Positions 11,707 through 24,180 of a stretch of DNA of 64,000 nt are shown piece after piece. Location of the stretch: assembly GCF_003073045.1 (NCBI RefSeq), contig NC_037591.1:26383319-26447318 (forward strand), read 5' to 3'. The notes under the pieces are model-generated. The model searched no databases and was not told where the DNA came from. It saw nothing but the letters and a program-made list of their open reading frames with translations. The position numbers were made by a program, and so were the translations under genes. Position 1 is the first letter of the stretch; the number at the start of each line of letters is the position of its first letter. Origin of the DNA: Pomacea canaliculata. Its lineage: Eukaryota; Mollusca; Gastropoda; Architaenioglossa; Ampullariidae.

Positions 11707-14700
11707 TGCCGTCTTCCGCACTGAACAAGGTAATGACATCCAACAAATGCATAAACAGCAGGTTTGTGATAAATGTAAAATTCTAATCAGTACTAATAGC
11801 CTCCGTTGTACTAATTAAGCAGCTGTTGACCAACTGCTTCTGTTCTCACCCTTTCGCACACCGCTATTTAAATATCAAACGTTATCTACACGTCTGCATG
11901 TGAGTGTGATAGTATATGTAGTTACATTTGAATGAGAGACAAATACAGTTATAGAATGTTTCATGCCGACAACGGGAAGAAAAAAAATATTAATTGGGAT
12001 TAAATTCCCATAAAATGTGAGCAGGATTAGAAGCAAGAGAAAGGGTAATGGCATCAAAATTTGTAGCAGCAGTAGCAGGATGGTGGGGGGCGGTACATAC
12101 GAGATACAGTACAAGCCTACAGTACTGCTTTTGATATTTGTAGTCTGTATTAATTTGTAACGATTACTGTAATAGTTTCCATCGTTTAGAACTGGCATAT
12201 ACTTTAAGACTGTCCCGTCTTTCTCGTTCAAGATGAAGCTCAAGCGCAAGACCTGTCCAGGCAGTCAAAGTGAAAATGTCCGTGCGGAAGGAGGCCGTCT
12301 CAAAGTTTACCAGCATGCAATCACCGACGAAGCAGCAGCTCTTCTTACCTCTACAGGTAGTTTAAACTGCAGGTGCAAAATTAAGCCAGATATACACAAT
12401 AAGGATAAACAATGCTTGTTTTGCTACCGTGTAGTTGCTTTTGTTTACCACGTTCGTTGCGTTGTGTGTGGAATGGAAGCGGCATAGGGTACTGTCACAT
12501 CGCGCAGTATGTACTTCCTACAGACATTTTTATATTTTGATTTTTTAACACGAACTGTTGATCTAGAATATAGAGGTGTTATTGTCAACAGACCAGGAAG
12601 TGTTAAGACGACAAAGGAAGAAAAAACATCCTTAGGACGACATTGAAGAAAGAAAGAAAAGGCGAACCCGAGGCAGCTTCCAAACACAAAAAAGTGAATT
12701 GCGACCTCAGGAAGGAGATGAAAGCAGCTAAGAACTTTATTGGTGATCAGTGCCGGACCACAGATGAGAGAATTACAAAAAAGGTGACAAAACTCCTACT
12801 GAAGACCCTCACCAAGACAGGTCATCACAAGATGTCGATCATCGAAGACAGCGATGGTCATCTCGCGGAAAGCACTGCCGTACTAATAGACTAAATATCG
12901 TGACAACCAGTACAACTTCAGTCTGAGGATAGACGCTAACATCCTCCAAAACAGCTAGACTAAAACCAACTTTCTGCAGACTTACCAGTTTTCTGGAAAG
13001 AGGTCGGGAGAGTCACATCGCGTTGACAAGGTTCCAGAGCAGAGCTGCTCCTGCGGAGTGTAGAACATACATAGTTTCGTTTTTATCGTAAGCGTTAGCA
13101 CTTGAACCTCGTAGTCCGCTGGTTAATTAATAGGCCTCTAAGCGGGACATCATATTGCTAGCTTTAACATGTCTCCTGATAGCAGATAGAACAAAAACAC
13201 TCCATTCAAACAAAGACCAAAAGTTCGTAATTATTTTCATTTTTACATTGAACTAGTAGGTGGGATTAGAACTGGCATAGTCACAAGATCAGAGCAGCCA
13301 AAAAGAGGACGGTGGTTACAAGTACTATGATAGAGGTTATTGACGATGATTGTTGATGACTGATGAAGTTCTGACAGTGAGTGTTTCATAAATAGCCATC
13401 GGATACATTTGGCAGACACACCATCCAGATTTACATGTTTTGTCTTGTTATTTTTTCCGTAGAAAACAGCATCCAGACTATAACGAACCAGACAGGAGCC
13501 GATCTCCAGTTTGATGCTAGCCCGTCACCTGTACCAGGAATGAAAATACTTCTAGTCCGCGGAGATTCATCTGAGATCCAGGCAGCAATCAGTCTGGTCA
13601 GTCAAAAGACTGGTAATAAGGTAGGTACGGCCTTACACACAAAATATTCAAGATGAGGCACCAACACTAATTCGTCACTGTAAAAATAATAAATGGGAAA
13701 AGATGGTATGAAAAAGTGCAAGGTGCAACAACACTACACTAGGTTTTTTTCCCACATGTTTCTATTTAAATGACTTCTCTCTAAAACAAAAAGCAACGTT
13801 TTCTTTAAATGCAACTGTCTCGAAACACCTTTTACGGATAACTCATTATCCTCCCCTAACTTTCGGGAACAGATATATGAGTAGTATAGTATTGGCGTCC
13901 GAACCAGTCATAATGGAGAATGTGACTAAACCGGAAGCTTTGTAGTCTCATGCCTCGTTTTAGCAGTTAATCTGAAATGTGAATAAACCGGAAGCTTTGT
14001 AGTCTCATGCTCGTAGTATTTAAACTGGTTAAATAATCGCCCTCTGAACCATCCCAGTTTCTCATCCGGTCTAGATACAAATTCGTGGGATAAGATTATT
14101 GCCCACCCCTGCTCTAGTAGTTAACAGACACCAATTTATAGTGTATCTTACACACAAAATGGTATCAGCTCAGAATTTTTTATTTCCTAAGTCAGGGATA
14201 ATTTCAAGAGCAAGTTAATTTTTAAAGAAAAGCAAAAAACGAAATGAAAGATAAATTTGTTGCAGGAACACGATGCCACGTCAAGCCCAGGAATTCTGGG
14301 AAAGATGGGCTGACATCGCGTTTCCTGATCTGGAAAACCGCCATTACTTTGTGCCGCCTATTTTTGTAAACCGCGTGCCGATGGTCACATGTTTGACTTG
14401 TAGTCAGGAGGTTCGTGTCCTTCAGCCAGATACATGCCTGTCTGGCCAGTCTGCTGTAAGTCCGGGTCACTCTGCCCAGCCTATTCAGGATAGCGATGCC
14501 AGAGACGACGACGCCATGCAGCGGGTATTTGTCTGTCTACAGGCGTTGGCTGACCACAATGGTGACACTCAGGTAGCACTTACTCAGCTTATGTTTGGGA
14601 ATTACCTGGGGCAGGAATCGTACGCTGCTGCAGCTGAACTGTTTCCCGACCCCGCTAGACCAGTCAGTTCCATACTCCATGAGAAAGGGGGACTTCGACG

Positions 14701-17700
14701 TACTCATCATTCACAAGCTCTATGGCCTCATCGTGTGTGAAGTGAAGGCGTTTAACATCACCCACATCAACCAGCAGGATGTGGATGGCCGCATTAGAGA
14801 GAAACTCCGACAGGTCATATCTCAGTTAAACAAGGCGCAGGCGGTGTTGTCACATGTCGTCTCGGACATCGCTCCCGGCCTGCGCATCACCAAGACAATG
14901 ATTTTTCCTAACCTGGCTTCTTGTGAGGTTCAACGGTCTATCGCTGGCGACACCCTCCTGAAAGAGGTAATTGTAACAGACGTTGAGGTAATCCTTGTTA
15001 AGTATGTGGCCTACAACATTTGGTTCCGATTCATCCCAGGATCAAAGTATTAATATACACAGAGGTAAGGACACGAAAAAGTAGACAGTCGCAGTTATTT
15101 TGACAATAAGAAACTGTGTGCATCACTTTGCGCTGGCTCGTTATAGACAGGGAAAATGTTGAAGGGGACTGAAGGTATACTGTACTAAAAAAAAAATGCC
15201 CCTTAGGCCAAAGCTCAGGACTGTTAATCCTGCTCTTAGTCTTAGAGATTCGTCTAGAATGCTTTAGATAAATGTTTAGAAATACGCCTGCTAAAGGTCT
15301 TAACTAAATAAATCCCTTTCTGTATAGAAAAGTCATTCAAATGACTTAAAAGTTTACAAATTTTTCATATGTTTAGAATGAAAAATGTATAAATTGACAC
15401 GTGCTGAAAATTATTATTAAATCTTTCAATGGATATTTGCTTTGAATTGCATGTAGCATGTATTCATTTTTTTTCAGGACCTTCGAAAGTGTCTGGACGC
15501 CACTTTGCCTGATGATGTCACTGGCCTGTGCCTCTTCTCTGATCAGATGTTTGACCTCAGGACCCCAGAAGAAGTCAGGAACGAAAGACTGGGGCAACTC
15601 ACAGACTGGTGGCAACGACGTGTGACTAAACCTGGGCCTGACGGTCACATGACCAGCGAGCTGTACAAGACACTTTTTGCCAGGTAAATTCAAAAATCAG
15701 ACATACTTCATCACTTCATCCAGGACATTTTTCGAGATTTTATTTTCTAGATTCATTGACAGCAACATTAAATTTAGAGAGGAATTTGTCTCGTAAAAGT
15801 ACATTCTAGAGAAATTTTTACAACAATTTTTAAGCGAAAAAAACAGAGAGATTTATTTTCATAGTAGTAGTTGTTGTTGCTTCTGTTGTTAATAAAGCTA
15901 AAAGAATAAATGGAAACAACCATTAACTTGAAAAACTCGATCTGTCAAAAATATTAATTGTTACATTCATATAAATTTGTTATATATAAATACAGCATTG
16001 GTTGAGAGGACATGTTTACATGTTCTAGATTTCTGTGGTCCAGCGACAACAGTGCATGTAGCATGCACGTCTTCTCCACGCATGTGTATCAAGACCCTGA
16101 GTGAGGCCGTGTGGTTCACAGGGGATTGCTATGCTCAGATAACATTGTTCCCGGAACAAGTTGAGTTGCTCAACTTGGCGCCTCCTAGGGTTTTCCTTAC
16201 CGGACCGCCTGGCACAGGTAAAACCGTGGTGCTGCAACTGATGGCTATGGAGTGGCAAGTAAATGGCAACGATGTCCATGTTTTGAGTACTTGGCCTCGA
16301 AGTCGCTCAGCGTGCAACATGCTGTACCACCTTCTGCAGCAAACGCGAGGAAACAGCGAGGTGCCACTCGGCCGGGTTCTCTACAAACAGTATGATTTTA
16401 TTAACGGGAAGGATACAGAACGGGCGGTGATGGAGATGACAAAGGAGGCTGGAGATGGACCCTTGTATGTCATCGCTGATGAAGTAGGGTATGACGACAA
16501 GTAAGTTTTACAGTGAGCGGTCGACATGCGTTTATATATCTGTATCGGAAGTTTATATTACTTATAAACGTGTATGTGGGAAATATTAGTGCATTTATAC
16601 ACGTGCATAGGAAGTTTGTAGTACATGTATATATGTGTATCAGAACTTTGTAGTATATTTTTACATTTACACATGTATATCAAAAGTCTGTAGCACAATA
16701 TTTTGCAGTTTATAAAGCTGAGATAAAAACAAGTATTGGTTGAAGTTCTATTCAACATGAAGAAAAGTATTTATTTTTTTAGCTGCACCTAAAAGATAAT
16801 CTTCAGTTACATCTAGATGTTATGTGTAATTTTATAAATATTTGAGGGATGTCGGTACAAATGTTACGCTGGCCTCTGGAACATTAACATGTCTAACAGG
16901 AATGAATTGGAGCACTTCAAACATTTCTGTGACAAACTGCTTAGACAAGTGCCTGATCTCCATCTCTGGGTGGCAAGTTTTTATCACGGACGTGTACCTC
17001 CTGCCTGGCAAGAAAAATCTTTAACTAGACCTCTCCGCTCTCCACCAGCTGTGGTGAGAGAAGTGGCTAAGGACAGGAGAATCGGATCCAACTGCGACGT
17101 TTTGCCTTACAGTCAGCGGGCTGTACCCGACCATACCCAAGGCCCCTCCGTCAGGTGGATACGTCACCAAGGTCATGGCCACACAGAGAGTGCCGATCGT
17201 GACTGCGAGCTGTGCGGCCAGAAGGTGGTCAGCTTCCTGAAAAGTCTCCGTTTGGGTGCTCAGGGTGAGTAAATTCGCGAGTCCAATGCAATGCCCTTCA
17301 CCGCATATGAAATAAGAAAAATTATAATTTTTCAGGATTAATAAATATTAAGCAATAGGAACCAAAGTGAAAAGTGTGGATTGCACTGATCTTCTAAACT
17401 GTCATCTAACCCTGAATGACTGTGTGCTTGCCGCGTCTCTGACCAATGGCTTAATGCATTGACTTTAATGTTGCAGCTTCCAATAGCAACGACACAGCCC
17501 CACCCTCCCTGCAATATAAGGATGTACTGGTGTTGTTCTGGGGTGCCTTTAATGACAAGGCAACGGTAGTGATGAAGATAATAGACGCTGGAATTCCAGT
17601 GAAGGTGATGAAGACTGAGAGTGATGAAATTGATGTGGCCACTGCCAGTCAGAACGTCGTGTGGGTTGCTGATGGAGCTCGTGTTCGCGGCCTGGAGAGA

Positions 17701-17781
17701 AAGGTGGTCGTGTGCCTGGGACAAGACCGATTTCATGCCATGTCACGGTGTACAGCACAGCTTGTAATTGTCTCCCACTAG
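11707..17781 (+). CDS. Gene A: KH / NERD-like nuclease / SF1-like helicase protein, with frame conflicts
   Basis: Exons inferred from paralogues: 11707-11730 (MPSSALNK), 12233-12356, 13463-13620 (KH-like, TGADLQFD then VRGDSSEIQ), about 14291-14966 (nuclease-like, KGDFDVLIIH then CEVK), 15478-15683, 16029-16500 (P-loop GPPGTGKT, motif II VIADE), 16900-17264 and 17477-17781 (GLERKVVV, then MSRCTAQLV). An AATAAA lies at 17943-17948. Three frame conflicts were found against B and C. The acceptor at 14266 gives the wrong phase, although the AG at 14289-14290 restores it. A GGGGG run at 14687-14691 has one G too many. The exon at 16029 has one extra base before the CGPATT stretch. The gene may be a pseudogene or may carry assembly indels. 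The putative nuclease and ATPase residues themselves are present. Function (nucleic-acid processing or defence) is an inference. Confidence 0.7.
12586..12894 (+). other. Lys-rich open frame within intron 2 of gene A
   Basis: An 83-residue frame without ATG (12643-12894) reads KKERKGEPEAASKHKK, then FIGDQCRTTDERITKK. It is strongly basic and has no counterpart in genes B or C. It could be an unrelated fragment or chance. No family was recognised. Confidence 0.15.
13922..14013 (+). repeat. Short direct repeat, two copies about 57 bases apart
   Basis: The stretch with aaaccggaagctttgtagtc, plus flanks, occurs at 13922-13957 and again at 13979-14013 with few changes. It lies in the KH-to-nuclease intron of gene A. 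Confidence 0.75.
14094..14112 (-). mobile_element. Possible hAT-type terminus
   Basis: The sequence attgcccacccctg at about 14098-14111 is the reverse complement of the caggggtgggcaa end seen at 8090. No partner end or target duplication was found to its left, so only a fragment can be claimed. Confidence 0.3.
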
Positions 17782-20134
17782 CTGCATCAACATGATTTCT
17801 TCTCGGTCCCACATCTGGCAGTACTCAGTCGTTGTAGCCTCTCACTCTTTCTCTTTCACACACATAAAACACATAGATATGCATACACAAATTTTGTACT
17901 CCAGTTTCTTGTCTGCTTTTATAACCTTTTCCTTTGCAAAGAAATAAAATATTTCGTATCAAACAACCAAACATTTGACGCGTTTATTGTTAGTCGCCGA
18001 AGGCACTAGCAGGGCTATCATCGCTCAGATATTTTTTTCCGCGAACTTTTTCAGTTGTGATGTTATTGTCAACTTTCCATCTTCTGCTTTATCTGAGTCA
18101 AGCTTAAGGAGTAATTGATGTGCATGGATTCAATATAGCAAAATGATACTTCTTTATTCTTGCATTGCTGCACTCTTCATGTTCCTTTCCTAACTTGTTG
18201 CGTTTCAGAGCTCATTTCGAGCAACGAAAGAAGGGAGATACTTGGGGTTGAAGGAGTCCGGACGTCAAGAGGAAGTCATGTGTGGCGTAGGTTGTACTTC
18301 ACGCCAAAGGTAGCGAGTACATATGGTACATGTAGTATATACAGAAAAAATACTATAATACAGTACATACAGCATAAACCACATTCCGCAGTCCACACAG
18401 CAAACAAGCAGGAAGACAAATCTGTAGCTCCAAGCACATCCAGCAGACGTTCCAAATTATTCTAAGACCCCGTGCAGCCATAATTTTGATGAAGTGACGC
18501 CCGTGCTATCTCCATAATCGTCCTGCGACACGAGCTCAGTAAGAGTTTTCCGGCTTCTCGTTAATGTGTTATATTACTGACAATAAATTCTTTGACTTTC
18601 TGCACGGATTGACTTAAGTGTGTCTTTAACAATAACTGACAAATGTATCAGCGGCAGTTGTCTTGTGGATTCGTGTAGTTGTGTATGTGACTTTAGTGAC
18701 ATAATCCAGCCTTCAGGTCTGTTTACGCTTAGAATTAAGGCCTATTCCCTTCAGGAATACAAGAAGACAGATATTTGCAAAACCCAGGCGCAAACGGGAT
18801 AGTCTTCTGCAAGCGCGTGCTAAAATTGTCAACATGAAAGTGTCACTAGATAAATATAAGTACTTGCTTTGTCGCGTTGCGTTCTGCTGCTAAGTCGTTT
18901 CTCTGCGATTTGTCTACTTCCGAGCTCTTGAATTGGGCGCATTCATTGCGGCGTATGTGTAGACAAACAGACTTGAAATCTAACGTAACGGGCTGACAAC
19001 TCGGCGCCACGTTCCGGGTATTGGGAGGGGGGGGGTGCCAGTGACGCTCTCTCTCTACACCCCCATACCCGCTCTCTCTTTTTGCTTGCTATTTTCCTCA
19101 ACCTTTTCTCTCTAATCTCCTCTGTGTGTGTGTGTGTGAGATACTGCCACTCTACCCACCCGAAAGTTTGCTGTTATCTCCAATCAAACCTGCCACCCGG
19201 TATACCTTCACTCCCGCACACTTGCACAGTGTTGCCACTTGCAAACCAGGTGTCATCTGTACAGCAGTGTGTACCCGACAGAGCTGGAGGGCGTGCAGTG
19301 ATCCTCAAATCGCACTTCGCAAGGTAGGATAATTTGTGTTTAGCTTGTTACTGATCCTTTCCCACAATGGGCGTTAATTGTCCCCCTCCCCCATTGTGAC
19401 ATCATAAAGGGTGGGACGTTTGGTTGTCCTCTGTCCAAAAGTTAAACAGACAGGTGCTTGTTGTTACGAAATTGAGTATTTTTAGTTTGACGGGGCCTTG
19501 GCGGAAGTGGCGATGTCAAGGTCAGGGCGCACTGCGTCTTAATTTTTTATATATATTTTTTTAATATTTTTTTTTATTTTGTATTTTTAGCATTTTAGAA
19601 GGGATCTATAAAAAGCTGGGTAGACCTAGTGGTCGTTATTCTATTTTTCTGAGTTTTTTAGTACTGTAAGTTTTAATAGTACTCTTGTGTGAGTTGGAAG
19701 TAGAGAATGTAGAGTAGCCTGTGTGGCAGTCCGCTGATTACGTGGTTATAACGTTGAGTTGTTGAACATTGAAATAATACTGAGAAATATTACAGTGTGA
19801 GCCGCTGTATACGTGTTCTATCTTCTGTTCAACGGATGACTGAAGTGACTTTGTACAGGAAAGTGTGACACCGCAGATTTTCAGATCTTTAAACGAGCCA
19901 AGTTACCGCTACAGTCGTAACACTTGTGTCATAAACTGCTTGTACAACGACAATTTTACCACAGGCAGGTGTACACGCCCTTGTTTCATCTCTTTCTGAC
20001 AGCCGAGGCTGATAACACCTCCAAACTGGCAAGAAGGGAGGAAAAGGAATCGCTTGTATGTCAACCGTTAGATTATTTACTTTATTTGTATTAAGTGTTC
20101 GTAGGTAACCCGTAATGATGACTGGTTTGACGTA
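17782..20134. other. Intergenic region between gene A and the Tigger element
   Basis: It contains the gene A 3' end and polyadenylation signal, a TG run near 19122-19138, a G run near 19025 and AT-rich tracts around 19540-19580. No gene was recognised; the open frame at 18160-18465 has no family features. Confidence 0.45.
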
Positions 20135-21580
20135 CAGGTAGTCCTCGGGTTACGACGGTCTCGAGTTACGTCGTTTCGCGGTTACGACACTCATGATAGA
20201 AATCAGCACCAGGTCATAAAGTTGGCAAGGAGTGACTGACTTTGCTTTTTGGGGGCAATGCTGCTGGCGACTACAAACTAAAGCCCATGCTGGTGTATCA
20301 GGCTGAGAATCCAAGGCACTCAATGCATTTCAAATGGTCAACTACCAATCATCTGGAAGTCTTATAGGAAGGCATGGGTGACACTTGCAGTGTTGATACT
20401 TTCACCAACCATTTTGTGCCAGACGTGAAGCTTATTGTACCTCCAAGGTACCTCCCTTTTAAGGTGTCGCTAATTCTGGACAATGTCCCTGGACACCCTG
20501 CCCATCTGGATGACTTTAACCCTAATGTCAAGGTGGTTTACCTTCCACCTAATACCACTGCCCTAATACAGCCTATGGACCAGGAGTCATGCTACATTCA
20601 AGGCCTACTACCTCCGAAGGGTCATTGGTAATGCTTTAGCAGCAACTGAAAAGAATAAGGACTTGACTCTAAAGGACTTTTGGAAACATACATCCTTGAT
20701 GCTGTGAATAACATTGCTGATTCCTTGGATGAGGTTAAGCAGACCAGTATGAATGGTGTGTGGAAAAACTATCCTCAGTTTGTGAATGATGTCACAGAGG
20801 TCCAAGAGACAGTGACTAGCGTCATAAAGAACGTGTTGATATGAGTAAGACAATGAATCTGGAGGTGGAGGAGGATGATGTCACAGAGCTACTGGCATCT
20901 CATGGAGAGGAGTTATCTGCTGAGGACCTTATTCAACTGGAGAAGCAGATGATAGGAAGAGGAAGACATACCAACCCCAGAACCTAAGAGATTTACAAGG
21001 CAAGGCTTGGCAGCAGGTTTTGCCCTGATACAGGAAGGGTTGTCAAGGTTTGAGGCTGAGGATCACAACATGGAAAGGTACACTAGGGTTGGCAGAGGAG
21101 TCATGGATTCCCTTAGGTGTTACAAGGAGATCTTGGAGGAGAAGAAGATGTTCGCCTTCAAAACTAAACTGCAGCAGTACTTCAAGAAGGTAGAGAGGCC
21201 TGCAACAGATCCTGTACCTGTATCCTCTACCTCAGCTACCTCTTGACTCAGCTGCCCCAGTATCTCCAGCGCCTTCTGCAGCTTCCTCCCAATAAGCAAG
21301 CCTGTTCTCCTTTTGGAATTGTTATCTTTGTTTATTACAGTACTGTACACTGTTTATTACTGTTACAGCTCTTACAGTACAGTATTTCATTATTAAACGT
21401 ACTGTACTACAATATTTTACTGTACTTATGTTTATTGATAATTATGTAGGGTACTGTGTTAGGATAGGTGTTTGGATAGGCTAAGTGTTTGCAGTATGAA
21501 TGGATGATCCGACTTACGTCGAAATTCGGTTTACGACGCCGCGTAAGAACGGATCCCCGTCGTAAGTCGAGGACTACCTG
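20135..21580 (+). mobile_element. pogo/Tigger DNA transposon, decayed and internally deleted
   Basis: The ends are inverted repeats beginning CAGGTAGTCCTCG, flanked by TA at 20133-20134 and 21581-21582, the target site of Tc1/mariner-superfamily elements. Inside, plus-strand frames carry a pogo/Tigger DDE transposase: FTNHFVPDVK and LPFKVSLILDNVPGHP near 20400-20520, VVYLPPNTTALIQPMDQ near 20530-20580, then NGVWKNYPQFVNDV near 20750 and a C-terminal stretch to about 21246. The DNA-binding N-terminal part and the first catalytic block are missing, and the remaining frames are interrupted. The copy cannot encode a full transposase, but its ends look well kept, so mobilisation in trans would be conceivable by type. 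It lies between genes A and B. Confidence 0.9.
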
Positions 21581-21582
21581 TA

Positions 21583-22244
21583 ATGACCTATACTTACTGT
21601 ACATAGTGTCAGTCTACTCCACCGCTAAACTCTTTAGGTATTCTTAATTTTTTTTATTTAGATTTTGCTTCCACAATGGTCTCTACCACTGGATGTTTAT
21701 GGTGGTTCAATTCTGATAGTTGTTGTTATTTGTTTTCTTGTAACAGATAGTCATATTTTTTCATTGAACTGCTCCTTGAAATAATCAACTGTTCCTCTGG
21801 ACTGAACATGCATCATAAATTAACGATTATAATGGCATCCTTACTGTTTGTCACGGACCAGTCCGTGCCTCCGTGATCTGATTATTTTAATGCCTTCGCG
21901 ACTTTTGGACTGCAAGTGTAGATAGAATGTATGGGAGAATGGATGAGAATGTCAGAGGGGAAAGGGTTAACTGTGATACGAAATATTTGGTGGACCCTGT
22001 TCAGCAGTAGATTTTTGGCGAAAATAGGGTAGAAAATTTACTCAGACCCAGCAAAGTGAAGGAAAAAGACGTGAAAAGTCACGACTAGTAAATGTTCCTA
22101 GTTGAGATTACATAGTAGAGCAGGGTAGTGTCCGTCTACCCCGTGACGTCACCGTGGAGTACTCCGATGTGACCCCGGAAACCGTCTCACCGACACACTG
22201 GCCAGTGTTGTGTACGACCTTCTAGTGTCGTCAGTCGCTGAATT
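21583..22244. other. Intergenic region before gene B
   Basis: No gene was recognised. A short inverted repeat (cacggac / gtccgtg) lies near 21852-21867. The part from 22100 is less AT-rich and may hold the gene B promoter. Confidence 0.35.
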
Positions 22245-22421
22245 ATGCAGAGTGACCAAAGAGTTTCTTTCTTCCTCCCCTCACCTCGGGGAAGGATCAA
22301 CCGATTCACTGGGATTATAAGTGTCGTTTGTGTTATCTGGATTCTAGTGGCTGGAGATGCGGAGGGCGACAACCCTAAGATAGTAGGACGCCGAATGGTG
22401 AGAATCGTTATGGACGACTGA
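22245..22421 (+). CDS. Small open frame with a hydrophobic segment; possible first exon of gene B
   Basis: ATG at 22245 opens 58 codons. An Arg-rich start (MQSDQRVSFFLPSPRGRI) is followed by a hydrophobic segment (IISVVCVIWILVAG), like a signal peptide or signal anchor. A GT donor after the codon Met in RRM (near 22399) is in phase 0, which fits the acceptor at 22942 of gene B exon 2. If used, it would place a membrane segment in front of the KH module, unlike A and C, whose first exons are short and soluble-looking. It could equally be a chance frame or a separate micropeptide. Confidence 0.25.
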   Translation: MQSDQRVSFFLPSPRGRINRFTGIISVVCVIWILVAGDAEGDNPKIVGRRMVRIVMDD

Positions 22422-22941
22422 TATTTTGAAGAGTCAGAACTGCGTGTTGATATATGCCGGTATATATATTTATGTATGTGTGTGTGTGTGTGTTGTACGC
22501 CGTAAAGTCAGCCACAACGAAGTGAACATGATGTAGGCAGCCACAGGCAATCATTCTGTTGTGTGTTGATAGAACGCGCACTTGTCTGTCGTGATTGTGT
22601 GTGTTGCACCACCCGTGCCTTGACACTGTTTTACAGAAAATAAAGTTCTGATTTGTATTTTTAAAAAGGGTGACTGATTTCATGACTTGACAAGAGCATA
22701 CTCAGCCGATGCCTTCAGCGAGAGAAACCCGGAGGTCCAGCAGCTGTCCATCATGTCCGGCCATCCACGACACGTCTTTCATAGGTCAGGGGTCACGTGG
22801 GCCAGTCATTAAATGTAAGCGGCCTCGATGACTGCTACGCGATAATTAACGATTAGAAAATTGCTGTTCACCCGAGTGATGACGACTGACTGTTGTACCC
22901 TGTTACCAAATCCCTGCTGTGTTTCTTGTCCAACCCTACAG

Positions 22942-24119
22942 GCCAGGGGCCGAGGCACGTCACATGGACCAAGTCCTGGACCGTCACCGCAGGGACATCA
23001 AAGGGGAGGCAGCAGTCGGGAGGTTTTTCTACAAGCACTGTCGGGGGCACAAGCTGACCTTCTCACCGGTCCAGGTAGGCGCTGCCTGTTGCTCTTCATC
23101 CTGAGTGTTTAAACAAAGTCTTATAGATAATTGGCATCAAGACTGGCGTAGAATTGGTACGGAAGCTTCAGTTGTAGATAGTTTTTCACTTCATCGAACA
23201 TTTAAATCTTGTTCTTTATGTACATATCTGAACGATGTTCAACACATAGGGGTTCGTAATGTTCTGGTACATTTTCGACTCAGTGTTTCACATTTCACAT
23301 CGACTGCGTTTTGTTATCAACCTAAGGGACAATGCTAATGACCAGGTGTTATAGAGTCAAAATACAGATGTTATTATGTCCAACATACAGTGAAGTGAGA
23401 AAGAAATATATAGCCAAACATTTTACCAATGTCCATCTGCTTTTCATTGATCCGTGCTCAAAAATGCTAACAAGTATGTAGTTAACAAGTATATAGTTAT
23501 AAAATTACATCTATGAAGCATTCGGAGTGCGAAATTTTGTTTGTGTATCTATGATGTATATTCTGTAGCATTTTTTCATATTGTATCGGGTACTGTTTTA
23601 AAAAAGGGCTAAAAGCCTCTTCAATAAATCAATTCAATTCAACAGAAAATCGAAGGAAACTGAACGAGATCGAGAGGAAGTCCGGTGCTGATGTACACTT
23701 TGACCCCAGTCCCTCACCTGTTCCCGGCACGAAGATTGTCGTCCTTCGCGGCTCTCGTTCCCAGATCGAGGTGGCAGCCAGACTTATTTGCCAGAAAACA
23801 GGCGCACAGGTTGGTCTGCTTAAACCACGAGCGGCTAAAACACATGTGTATAAATGTAAAACACGACAACCGTATTCTGAATTTATAGTTTTTGTATTCA
23901 CTCCTTTCTGGAGGGGAACAGGATAGTTATGATGAGGAAATTTACTAAAATTGTGTTGTTATTCGTCAAAAGCTTTACAATATTACGCTCTGATTATCAT
24001 TCTTGTATGTTTGATTTTGTAAAGGGCATTAAGCGGGTAAAGCGTTCAATAAATAATAATTATTACTATTATTATTATTAGCTCTTTGAGTCTGCCTTTT
24101 ATGGTCGAATTAAGCTCTC

Positions 24120-24180
<61 letters not shown>

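Noticed and set aside
11875-12249. Minus-strand frame of 124 residues
   Set aside because: Low-complexity Leu-rich part from an AGC/AGG-rich strand; it overlaps the start of gene A exon 2 on the plus strand and has no homology features.
18160-18465. Plus-strand frame of 101 residues
   Set aside because: Cys- and Ser-rich, without a recognised family or exon structure; it lies after the polyadenylation signal of gene A.
19440-19980. Possible long terminal repeat (TATA-like word, then a 5' region)
   Set aside because: No matching second copy, no target duplication and no adjoining retroelement coding region were seen.
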